Source of the DNA: Gemmatimonadaceae bacterium | GTDB lineage: Bacteria; Gemmatimonadota; Gemmatimonadetes; Gemmatimonadales; Gemmatimonadaceae | DNA: 5,934 nucleotides | Assembly: GCA_017881545.1 (NCBI GenBank) | Contig: JADGQU010000168.1 | Coordinates: 1 to 5,934, forward strand | Direction: 5' to 3' | Part shown: piece after piece, positions 1 through 5,648 of the stretch | Numbering within the stretch: position 1 is the stretch's first letter | How the letters are laid out: every line of letters starts with the position of its first letter | Program-made: the position numbers and the translations under genes | The notes under the pieces: model-generated | Told to the model about the DNA's origin: nothing | Database searches by the model: none | The model's input: the letters and a program-made list of their open reading frames with translations, nothing else

Positions 1-183
1 TCGATCATGAAGCGCGCAAAGGAGGACGCCATCTTCCTCCACTGCCTGCCCGCGCACAGGGGCGAGGAAGTCGCGGCCGAGGTAATTGACGGGCCACAGA
101 GCAGGGTTTGGGACGAGGCAGAGAACCGGCTGCACATCCAAAAGGCGATCCTGGCAGCCCTGCTCGGCGGCGAGAAAATATAA
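1..183 (+). CDS. argF: Ornithine carbamoyltransferase, C-terminal end (partial)
   Basis: The window opens inside this gene; only the last 60 codons are present, in frame 1, ending at a TAA at 181-183. The translation contains FLHCLPAHRGEEV (residues 12-24 of the fragment), which carries the HCLP signature of ornithine carbamoyltransferases; its Cys belongs to the ornithine-binding site. It continues through VIDGPQSRVWDEAENRLHIQKAIL, the usual C-terminal helix of the family. The enzyme is cytoplasmic and makes citrulline from ornithine and carbamoyl phosphate in arginine biosynthesis. HCLP favours an ornithine enzyme over aspartate carbamoyltransferase. A catabolic (arcB-type) role cannot be excluded from the fragment alone. 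Bases 130-146, coding for part of LHIQKA, are repeated exactly at 811-827. Confidence 0.93.
   Translation, partial: SIMKRAKEDAIFLHCLPAHRGEEVAAEVIDGPQSRVWDEAENRLHIQKAILAALLGGEKI
130..146 (+). repeat. 17-base direct repeat, copy 1 (inside argF)
   Basis: CTGCACATCCAAAAGGC occurs here and again, without a mismatch, at 811-827. In this copy it codes for part of the conserved C-terminal helix of argF, so this is likely the original. The flanking bases of the two copies do not match. Confidence 0.9.
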
Positions 184-211
184 ACTTCCGTTCCCACTCT
201 AATCCATAACG

Positions 212-700
212 GTGAACGCAACGAGTCCGTCCGGCGCGTTTGTGCCGTTCGACAGCTTCGGTCACGACAACGTCGGCGTAACCTCCTTCGATTGCAGCCG
301 CGTGTCGGGAACCAAGTTCCCGATCGGGCGGACTTTCGTCTCGTGCTCGGCGGTGGATGCGGCCGGTAACAAGTCACTGCCGGCATCACTCGTCGTGAAC
401 GTGCTTGGCGCGCAAGAGCAGATCGTCAACCTGATCGCCTCCATCAGGGCTGTGTTGCCGAGTGGTGGAGACTGGGATGATCATGACCACTATGGACGGC
501 GAGGGCATCGCCGGAACGAGCTGTTGTATGCGCTGACATCGGCGCTAAGCAGCTCACGCAATCCGCGGAACGCTTGCCCCGCGCTGGACGCGATAGCGGT
601 GATCGTGCGGGCCAACACCCCGGCGGTGTTCACCACTGCGGACGGCACGCAAATCCGTGCTGACATATCCCGCATCAAGAACGTCATCGGTTGCCGGTAA
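212..700 (+). CDS. HYR-domain protein with FIMAH-like C-terminus, apparently 5'-truncated
   Basis: The ORF starts at GTG 212 and has 162 codons. Residues 2-65 look like one hyalin repeat (HYR) domain: ATSPSGA, then HDNVG, the cysteine pair C28 and C45, the motif FPIGRTFVSCSAVDAAGN and a closing VVNV strand. These immunoglobulin-like modules occur in large secreted or surface proteins. Residues 69-162 (QIVNLIASIRAV, then NELLYALTSAL, NACPALDAIAVIV and ending IKNVIGCR) resemble the helical FIMAH-type module that often ends such proteins. There is no signal peptide. The reading frame is open only back to 203 (TAA at 200-202), and the codons before GTG read S-I-T, so ITVNATSPSGA, a typical HYR opening, begins right after the stop. 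I infer the 3' remnant of a longer gene, probably not exported and possibly a pseudogene. It lies 28 bases after argF and is followed by its own terminator. No convincing ribosome-binding site precedes the GTG. Confidence 0.6.
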   Translation: MNATSPSGAFVPFDSFGHDNVGVTSFDCSRVSGTKFPIGRTFVSCSAVDAAGNKSLPASLVVNVLGAQEQIVNLIASIRAVLPSGGDWDDHDHYGRRGHRRNELLYALTSALSSSRNPRNACPALDAIAVIVRANTPAVFTTADGTQIRADISRIKNVIGCR

Positions 701-733
701 GCGCCTGGGGGCTTCGGAGCCAACAGAGTAGCT

Positions 734-780
734 GAACTAAGGGCGGAGCGCGACAAGCGCTTCGCCCTTAGTTCGTTTTG
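734..780 (+). terminator. Rho-independent terminator after the HYR remnant
   Basis: An 18-bp stem (734-751 with 757-774) is perfect except for one G-T wobble. It encloses a 5-base GACAA loop and is followed by GTTTTG. It lies 33 bases after the HYR stop codon and only 23 bases before the first ATG of the next gene, so it terminates + strand transcription from the argF/HYR side. The stem is nearly symmetrical, but the left flank lacks a run of A, so there is less support for a terminator in the other direction. Confidence 0.85.
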
Positions 781-803
781 CAATCCATCGGGCCGCACCC
801 GGC

Positions 804-1352
804 ATGTCTTCTGCACATCCAAAAGGCATGACAGCCTCCAAGAAAATCGATGAGCTCTACGATCTGATCGAAGGCATCGAGACCGCGATGTTCACCACGC
901 GCCGGCCCACGGGCCAGCTCGTCTCGCGGCCAATGGCCACGCAGGACCGGATCGAAGGCGCGGACCTCTGGTTCGTTACCAACGCCGATACCCACAAGAT
1001 CGACGAGCTGGCGCTCGACCCCCACGTCAACTGCTCCTACTACAACAACCGGACGCACGAATGGGTTTCGGTCGCGGGCCTGGCGCACGTGTCGAAGAAC
1101 CGGAACAAGGTCCGCCAACTCTACAGCGAAAGCTGGAAAGCCTGGTTCGATGACGAAGGTGGAGAGAGGGACGGCGGCCCCAACGATCCGCGTATTGCCA
1201 TCATCATGGTCGAAGCCGAGATGGCCACCTACATGAAGGTGAGCAAGTCCCGGCCGATCATCCTGTTCGACTTCCTCAAGTCGAAGGTGACCGGGTCACG
1301 GCCCACCCTGGGCGAGGTCAAGGAGATCACCGGGGCCGAATTGATGGATTAG
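804..1352 (+). CDS. Pyridoxamine 5'-phosphate oxidase-like FMN-binding protein (general stress protein 26 type)
   Basis: This predicted cytoplasmic protein of 182 residues (174 from the second ATG at 828) fits the FMN-binding split-barrel family. Family-like segments, numbered from 804, are a helical start KIDELYDLIEGIETAMF (14-30), LVSRPM (39-44), DLWFVTN (54-60), HKIDEL, VNCSYYN, WVSVAGLAHV (87-96), then a W-K-AWF segment near 111-115 and DPRIAIIMVEAEMATYM. Members bind FMN or related flavins; few have a proven reaction, and several are stress-induced. Real pyridoxamine oxidase is longer with a different C-terminus, so pdxH is not assigned. The start is uncertain. ATG 804 has no ribosome-binding site. 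ATG 828 has AAAAGG almost touching it. Codons for residues 3-8 lie in a 17-base copy of argF sequence, which favours 828 as the ancestral start. The gene appears monocistronic. Confidence 0.85.
   Translation: MSSAHPKGMTASKKIDELYDLIEGIETAMFTTRRPTGQLVSRPMATQDRIEGADLWFVTNADTHKIDELALDPHVNCSYYNNRTHEWVSVAGLAHVSKNRNKVRQLYSESWKAWFDDEGGERDGGPNDPRIAIIMVEAEMATYMKVSKSRPIILFDFLKSKVTGSRPTLGEVKEITGAELMD
811..827 (+). repeat. 17-base direct repeat, copy 2 (just before ATG 828)
   Basis: This is an exact copy of 130-146, ending directly before the ATG at 828 of the FMN-binding protein gene. The two copies bracket the HYR remnant and its terminator (147-810). A 17-base match by chance in a window this size is unlikely, roughly one in a thousand, so a duplication or template-switch event in this interval is the simplest reading. 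Confidence 0.85.
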
Positions 1353-1377
1353 GCAGAGCTTTCCGGGTTTTTCTGCC
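1352..1377 (+). terminator. Weak inverted repeat at the end of the FMN-protein gene
   Basis: GGCAGA at 1352-1357 can pair with TCTGCC at 1372-1377, with a 14-base loop containing GGGTTTTT. The stem is short and the T run lies inside the loop, so termination is doubtful. It begins at the last base of the stop codon and may act together with the palindrome that follows. Confidence 0.3.
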
Positions 1378-1388
1378 AAATTGTCACG

Positions 1389-1412
1389 GCGCCCCTCGAA
1401 TTCGAGGGGCGC
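1389..1412. promoter_or_regulatory. Perfect 24-bp palindrome upstream of gcvT
   Basis: The half-site GCGCCCCTCGAA is followed immediately by its exact reverse complement, centred on AATT. As RNA it would form a 10-bp GC-rich stem with an AATT tetraloop. The downstream flank TTCGCGCATATT has no run of T, so it is not a textbook terminator. It sits 42 bases before the gcvT start and 36 bases after the preceding stop. It could be a terminator of the FMN-protein gene that needs no U run, or a dimeric operator controlling the gcvT operon. The perfect symmetry at DNA level leaves both options open. Confidence 0.6.
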
Positions 1413-1454
1413 TTCGCGCATATTGGGCGAGACCTCAGGCAAGGCCGTCCAGCA

Positions 1455-2561
1455 ATGGTTGACGCAACACCCCTCAAGCGCACGCCCCTCTACGACGTTC
1501 ACGTAGCCCTGGGCGCCAAGATCGTCCCCTTCGCCGGGTTCGAGATGCCCGTGCAGTACCCGACGGGGATAACAGCCGAGCACAAGGCCGTGCGCGAGAA
1601 GGCGGGGCTGTTCGACGTGAGCCACATGGGCGAGTTCTTGGTGCGCGGGCCACAGGCGATCGACTTCGTGAATTACGTCACCACGAACGATGTCAAAAGC
1701 CTCGCGGTCGGCCAGGCCCAGTACTCCACGATTCTCCGCGAAGATGGAACGATCGTCGATGACTGTCTGGTCTACCGCCTCGAAGATCGCGTGCTGATGG
1801 TCGTGAACGGATCGAACATCGACAAGGACTTCGCGCACATCTCGAAGTACGTCGGGAAGTTCGACGCCAAGCTCGAGGATATCAGCGACACGATCGCGCT
1901 CCTCGCGCTTCAGGGGCCCGACGCCGCGAGAATCCTCCAGAAGCTCACTGTCACCGATCTCTCGAAGATCAAATACTACGAGTTCATTACCGGCAAGGTC
2001 GCCGGCGTCGATAAGGTCTACATCTCCCGCACAGGCTACACGGGTGAGGATGGGTTCGAGCTCTACTTCCCGGGCGAGCACGCGAAGACAATCTGGAACG
2101 CCCTCACCGCCTCCGGCGAAGTCACCCCCACCGGACTCGGCGCGCGCGACTCGCTGCGGCTAGAGATGGGAATGGCGCTCTACGGCAACGACCTCGACGA
2201 CACTACCACGCCGCTCGAAGCATCGCTCGGCTGGCTGGTGAAAATGAAGAAGGGCGATTTCGTCGGACGCGACGCGCTGGCCAAGCAGAAGGAGCAGGGA
2301 CTCGGGCGAAAGCTGGTCGGGTTCACGACCGCGGAGAGATCCTTTCCGCGACACGGTTATCCGGTGTTCGCGAACGGAAAGGCGAGCGGCGAGGTGAGGA
2401 GCGGGACGATGAGTCCGACGCTCGGCATTCCGATTGGAACCGCGTACGTGCCGCCCGGGTCGGCGGCGGAAGGATCGCCGCTCGAGATCGAGATACGTGG
2501 GAAGCGCATCCCGGCGACCGTGCAGAAGATGCCCTTTTATAAAGACGGCAGCAGACTTTGA
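1455..2561 (+). CDS. gcvT: Aminomethyltransferase (glycine cleavage system T protein)
   Basis: The protein has 368 residues, the normal bacterial length. It takes the aminomethyl group from the lipoyl arm of H protein and passes the one-carbon unit to tetrahydrofolate, releasing ammonia. Family motifs are present in order: TPLYDVH (11-17), PFAGFEMPVQY (25-35), GLFDVSHMGE (51-60), GTIVDDCLVYR (98-108; the DD includes the catalytic aspartate), LALQGP (150-155), SRTGYTGEDGFEL (191-203), GLGARDSLRLEMGMALYGND (folate-site Arg and Glu region), and a C-terminal barrel with SGEVRSGTMSP (311-321). This is the T protein rather than YgfZ or a sarcosine oxidase subunit, because it is single-domain and carries the full catalytic set. 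ATG 1455 is preceded by AAGG at 1441-1444. gcvH, gcvP and lpd are not in the window. The stop overlaps the next gene's start. Confidence 0.96.
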   Translation: MVDATPLKRTPLYDVHVALGAKIVPFAGFEMPVQYPTGITAEHKAVREKAGLFDVSHMGEFLVRGPQAIDFVNYVTTNDVKSLAVGQAQYSTILREDGTIVDDCLVYRLEDRVLMVVNGSNIDKDFAHISKYVGKFDAKLEDISDTIALLALQGPDAARILQKLTVTDLSKIKYYEFITGKVAGVDKVYISRTGYTGEDGFELYFPGEHAKTIWNALTASGEVTPTGLGARDSLRLEMGMALYGNDLDDTTTPLEASLGWLVKMKKGDFVGRDALAKQKEQGLGRKLVGFTTAERSFPRHGYPVFANGKASGEVRSGTMSPTLGIPIGTAYVPPGSAAEGSPLEIEIRGKRIPATVQKMPFYKDGSRL

Positions 2562-3088
2562 TCCGCGTAGCGGCGATCACCGTTTCCGATTCCGTTGTGC
2601 GGGGCGCGCGCGAGGATACGTCGGGTGCGGTCATCGCCGGCTGGGTGAAGGCGAAGAAATACGAGCTCGTTTCCGCGGCGTCGTGCGCCGACGAAACGGT
2701 TGAGATCGTGCGCGCGCTCCTTCGCGCGTGCGACACAGAGGGCGCGGATCTCGTTCTCACCACAGGCGGCACCGGGCTTTCCGCTCGCGACGTGACGCCC
2801 GAGGCGACGCGCTCCGTGATCGAGCGCGAGGCGCAGGGGATCGCGGAACGGATCCGGATTATGGCAATGCCGACATTTCCCCGAGCGGCACTTGGACGCG
2901 GCATCGCGGGAGTGCGGGGCAAGTCTCTGATCGTGAATCTGCCCGGCTCGCCCAGCGGCGTGCGAGATGGTCTGGACGCCCTGGACCCGATCATTCAGCA
3001 CGCCTGCGACATCCTGAGCGGCAAGGTAACTGACCACGCTCTCGCCGCGGTGTCCGCGGGTGGTGCGGGCCCCGAGCTGGCGCGATGA
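2558..3088 (+). CDS. mogA: MogA/MoaB-family molybdenum cofactor biosynthesis protein
   Basis: The protein has 176 residues and one MoCF/MPT-binding domain. The opening strand IRVAAITVSDS is typical, followed by LVLTTGGTG (65-73), the loop ARDVTPEAT (76-84) with the conserved Asp, and NLPGSP (127-132). These form the pterin/nucleotide pocket that, in MogA, activates molybdopterin by adenylation before molybdate insertion. The size fits stand-alone MogA or MoaB; the two cannot be told apart safely here, so the symbol is the less certain part. The start is TTG 2558, whose bases TTGA overlap the gcvT TGA, which argues for translational coupling. Starting there puts the first beta strand (IRVAAITVSDS) at the expected distance from the terminus. 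The last ~15 residues are Ala/Gly-rich and unlikely to be structured. The gene's own stop overlaps the ATG of the next gene. No other molybdenum cofactor gene is visible. Confidence 0.9.
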   Translation: MIRVAAITVSDSVVRGAREDTSGAVIAGWVKAKKYELVSAASCADETVEIVRALLRACDTEGADLVLTTGGTGLSARDVTPEATRSVIEREAQGIAERIRIMAMPTFPRAALGRGIAGVRGKSLIVNLPGSPSGVRDGLDALDPIIQHACDILSGKVTDHALAAVSAGGAGPELAR

Positions 3089-4632
3089 AAGTTCTGATCA
3101 CCCTCACCGATGTCGAGCCGGCGGTCAGACTCAACGCGGTGCTCGAAGCAGCGGGGAACAAGACGGAGGTAGTCTCGCCGCTTGACGATCTGCGCGGCGA
3201 GATCAAGCGCTTCAAGCCCGACCTCATCGTCCTCACGGGCAACCTTGGCGATGCCGGGAATGTTCAGATGGTGCGGGACCAGCTGTGGAACGGCACCGCG
3301 GTGATCGGACTCGCCGACGTCGAGGATCCGCAGCTGCGCGAGCGTTTGCGCACGATCGGATTCACCGACGTGTACACGAAGCCCGTAACGTCCGACGAAT
3401 TGTATCTGGCGGTTCGGCGTGTTCTCGACCGAAAGCGTCTCACCGAAGCGACGGGTTTGATCGGACAATCGGAAGCGATCGGCGAAGTGCTGCTCAAGGT
3501 CGAGCAGATCGCGCCGGTCTCGAGCACGGTGATCATCGAAGGAGAGAGCGGCACGGGAAAGGAGCTGGTGGCGCAGGCGATTCACAAGCTGAGTCCGCGC
3601 CGCGGAAAGCCGTTCATCGCGGTGAACGCCGGCGCGCTGCCGGAGACCCTGATCGAGAGCGAGTTGTTCGGCCACGAAAAAGGAGCGTTCACGGGTGCGG
3701 CGGAGCGGCGCATTGGCCGGTTCGAGCTCGCGGATGAGGGGACGCTTTTTCTCGACGAGATCGGGGAGATTCCGCCATCGACGCAGGTGAAGCTGCTGCG
3801 CGTGCTGGAGGAGAGAAAGCTGACGCGGGTCGGTGGAACGACGCAGATCCCGATCAACGTGAGAGTCGTGGCGGCGACGAATAGTCCGCTGCGCGAGAGC
3901 ATGGAGGCGGGAAGATTCCGCGCCGATCTCTACTATAGGTTGAACGTCCTCAGCATGTATCTGCCTCCTTTGCGCGAGAGGCCGGAGGACATTCCGCTCC
4001 TTGTACGGCGCTTCATCAAGGAGTTCTCGTCGCAGCACGACCGCCCGTTCCATGGGATCTCGGCGGAGGCGATGCAGATCCTCATGACGTATCCCTGGCC
4101 GGGCAACGTGCGCGAGCTGCGGAATCTGATCGAGAGCATGGTGGTCCTGGCCCCGGGCCGCGAGATCGGGCCGGAGGACATTCCACGTCCGATTCGGGAG
4201 GGTGGAGCGGCGCGCTTCCTACCGGTGCACGTGGGCCCGGTTGTGCGCGGCGCGGTTGGCGCCGAGGGGCGCGAGCTGGAGTTTCTGGTGAGGAGCATGC
4301 TGGAGCTGCGGCTTCAGGTGGAGGAGCTGCGGCGGCGTCTGGATGACGAGCGTCACGACTGGGTTGGGGAGGTGCAGCCTGCCGCGGCGCTCGGCTCCGG
4401 CGCGACTGCGCGGGCGATCGAGCCGCCGGACCAGCCCGCGCCGCCGAGCGTGGTGACCTTGGCTCCCGGGATGACGATGGCGGAGATCGAGAGGGCGGCG
4501 ATCGAGGGGGCGCTCAGGGAGACGCGGGGGAATCGGAGGAAGGCCGCGGAGATCCTCGATATTGGTGAGCGGACGCTTTACCGGAAGCTGCGGGACTACG
4601 GGATCGCGCCGGAGGAAGTGGCGGCGGGCTGA
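3085..4632 (+). CDS. Sigma-54-dependent transcriptional activator with degenerate receiver domain
   Basis: The protein has 515 residues and the NtrC-type layout. Residues 1-118 have a receiver-like fold (PDLIVL strand, VIGLADV, YTKPV with the conserved Lys at 99), but T51 stands where the phosphoacceptor Asp belongs. Residues ~123-365 are the AAA+ domain: Walker A GESGTGKE (153-160), the sigma-54 contact loop GAFTGA (200-205), Walker B GTLFLDEIGEI (219-229), FRADLYYRLNV (278-288) with arginine-finger candidates, and WPGNVRELRN (338-347). Residues ~396-424 look like a short coiled coil. Residues 464-507 form a Fis-type helix-turn-helix (NRRKAAEILDIGERTLYRKL). It would remodel RNA polymerase-sigma-54 at enhancer-dependent promoters. 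It starts at ATG 3085, overlapping the mogA stop (ATGA), so it is made from the gcvT-mogA transcript. No histidine kinase is adjacent. The target genes are unknown. Confidence 0.95.
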   Translation: MKVLITLTDVEPAVRLNAVLEAAGNKTEVVSPLDDLRGEIKRFKPDLIVLTGNLGDAGNVQMVRDQLWNGTAVIGLADVEDPQLRERLRTIGFTDVYTKPVTSDELYLAVRRVLDRKRLTEATGLIGQSEAIGEVLLKVEQIAPVSSTVIIEGESGTGKELVAQAIHKLSPRRGKPFIAVNAGALPETLIESELFGHEKGAFTGAAERRIGRFELADEGTLFLDEIGEIPPSTQVKLLRVLEERKLTRVGGTTQIPINVRVVAATNSPLRESMEAGRFRADLYYRLNVLSMYLPPLRERPEDIPLLVRRFIKEFSSQHDRPFHGISAEAMQILMTYPWPGNVRELRNLIESMVVLAPGREIGPEDIPRPIREGGAARFLPVHVGPVVRGAVGAEGRELEFLVRSMLELRLQVEELRRRLDDERHDWVGEVQPAAALGSGATARAIEPPDQPAPPSVVTLAPGMTMAEIERAAIEGALRETRGNRRKAAEILDIGERTLYRKLRDYGIAPEEVAAG

Positions 4633-4800
4633 GTCGGACCGGGTGGGGATCACTTTGAAATTGGCTTGTTACTGCCAGCGGCTGAGGTTCGTCTACTGTC
4701 GCGCTGCAATGAAACCAGCATCTCGGTGATATGAAAGACGCATATCCGTACTCGTCCAAGCGGTGTTTGACCCTCCAAAACGCGCGTTGTTTTTGGGGAG
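4633..4800. other. Intergenic region without recognisable gene
   Basis: I find no ORF with coding character on either strand in this stretch between the activator and the structured leader. A weak hairpin is possible at 4775-4796 (CCAAAAC with GTTTTTGG, one extra T), which could be a poor terminator for the operon. No confident promoter was found. A TTGACC at 4766-4771 is a possible -35 element without a good -10 partner. Confidence 0.5.
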
Positions 4801-4882
4801 AGGCGAGTGCGAATATTTGCTTGCTTAAGCGAGCGGGGACTGCAATATTAGTCACCTGTTTCGCACCACCCAAGCCTCGCCT
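4801..4882 (+). ncRNA. Candidate structured leader RNA (three-way junction)
   Basis: As + strand RNA this segment can fold into a closed three-way junction. The outer helix has two parts: 4801-4806 with 4877-4882 (AGGCGA/TCGCCT) and 4807-4813 with 4860-4866 (GTGCGAA/TTCGCAC). Inside are hairpin 4819-4834 (6 bp with one wobble, TTAA loop) and hairpin 4835-4856 (GGGGACT with AGTCACC, one mismatch). It ends seven bases before the TTG start of the next gene and could mask its translation start, as a riboswitch or protein-binding leader would. I do not recognise a known class. This is a fold drawn by hand, without energies or covariation. Confidence 0.4.
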
Positions 4883-4888
4883 AACAAA

Positions 4889-5632
4889 TTGAATTTGAAC
4901 AACATCGCAGGCAGCGTACTCCCGATCAAGCGTGCTGAAGAGCTGATCCTGACGCTTCCGGGAGTGGTGTCGGCCAAGATCATGGAAAGCGAGAGTGGCG
5001 CGGTCGAACAGATCCATGTTCTGACTACGGCTGAGCTCACGCCTAAACAGGTGGTTAGAAACATCGAAAGTGCGCTAATGGCGCACCTGGCGATGAGGGT
5101 TGACCACCGGAAGATCTCGGTGGCCATCACCAGCGAGGCCAAGCCCACAAGGCCGACGCCGGCGCACCCTCAGGCCGCGCATCCTACTCCGCGGAGCTCA
5201 TTCGCGGTGGGTCCGGCGTCCGAGGGCAGTGTCAAGAGGTATACGGCTCGGCGCCTTTATTTCGAGGATGTGGAAGTCAGAGGATCCCGGACGAAAGGGC
5301 TCTCATGCAGAGTTACGCTACGTAAGGGCGAGGAGTCTTACATTGGTGAAGCTCACGGCATCGAGGGTGACAGATCCCGTCTCGATTTAGCCGCCCGCGC
5401 GACAGTGTTCGCGATCGGTTCTGCCGAGGGCAGAGAAGGACAACTGGCGGTAGAAGGAGTGAAGGTGATGGAGGCCTTCGACCGTGAGTACGTGTTCGTA
5501 GGTGTGACGGTTCGCGCGGGTCGCGACAGTCACCTGCTGGTAGGGAATTGCGAGATCAAGGGGAGCGCGGAGACAGCGAGCGCTCTGGCGGTACTCTCAG
5601 CGACAAACCGCTGGGTTGATCAGGGAGAGTAA
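4889..5632 (+). CDS. Uncharacterised protein: ACT-like N-terminal domain plus tandemly duplicated C-terminal domain
   Basis: The protein has 247 residues, no signal peptide and no membrane segment. Residues 12-82 (AEELILTLPGVVSAKI, IEQIHVL-like strand, TPKQVVRNIESALMAHL, VDHRKISVA) have the beta-alpha-beta look of an ACT or ferredoxin-like domain. Residues ~84-118 are a Pro/Ala/His-rich linker. The C-terminal part is two similar units, ~122-178 and ~185-242, each with an L-x-V-x-V strand, a V-T-[LV]-R-x-G strand pair, a [VI]G segment and an Ala-rich helix; the last ends AVLSATNRW. I recall similar hypothetical proteins from Gemmatimonadota and some Firmicutes and Actinobacteria but know no function. 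No upstream ATG or GTG exists in frame after the TAA at 4826-4828, so TTG 4889 is chosen; TTG 4895 is equally possible. Neither has a clear ribosome-binding site. A structured leader precedes it, and a likely mobile RNA element follows. Confidence 0.8.
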   Translation: MNLNNIAGSVLPIKRAEELILTLPGVVSAKIMESESGAVEQIHVLTTAELTPKQVVRNIESALMAHLAMRVDHRKISVAITSEAKPTRPTPAHPQAAHPTPRSSFAVGPASEGSVKRYTARRLYFEDVEVRGSRTKGLSCRVTLRKGEESYIGEAHGIEGDRSRLDLAARATVFAIGSAEGREGQLAVEGVKVMEAFDREYVFVGVTVRAGRDSHLLVGNCEIKGSAETASALAVLSATNRWVDQGE

Positions 5633-5633
5633 G

Positions 5634-5648
5634 CGGGCTCGAGGCCCG
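5634..5648 (+). terminator. Terminator-like stem separated from any T run
   Basis: CGGGC (5634-5638) pairs with GCCCG (5644-5648) around a TCGAG loop, two bases after the upstream stop codon. The expected T run is missing; GTGA and AT-rich structured DNA follow directly. It may be the stem of the former terminator of the 4889-5632 gene, cut off from its tail by the insertion that seems to begin after GTGA. Confidence 0.4.

Noticed and set aside
1296..2081. Minus-strand open frame of 261 codons opposite gcvT
   Set aside because: It is the complement of a clearly real gene and has no recognisable motif or start signal.
2995..4053. Long minus-strand open frame of 352 codons
   Set aside because: It lies opposite mogA and the sigma-54 activator, is Arg/Leu-rich as expected for a GC-rich shadow frame and shows no domain.
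4661..4676. Sigma-54 promoter (TTGGCTTGTTACTGCC)
   Set aside because: GG and GC are nine bases apart instead of ten, and the TTGC element is poor.
4821..4849. Sigma-70 promoter TTGCTT - 17 bases - AATATT
   Set aside because: Both boxes are poor matches (about 3/6 and 4/6) and overlap the stronger inverted-repeat structure.
4880..4897. Integron attC site starting with GCCTAAC
   Set aside because: No matching GTTAGGC partner or central inverted pairs are found within the next ~150 bases, and no integrase or cassette pattern is visible.
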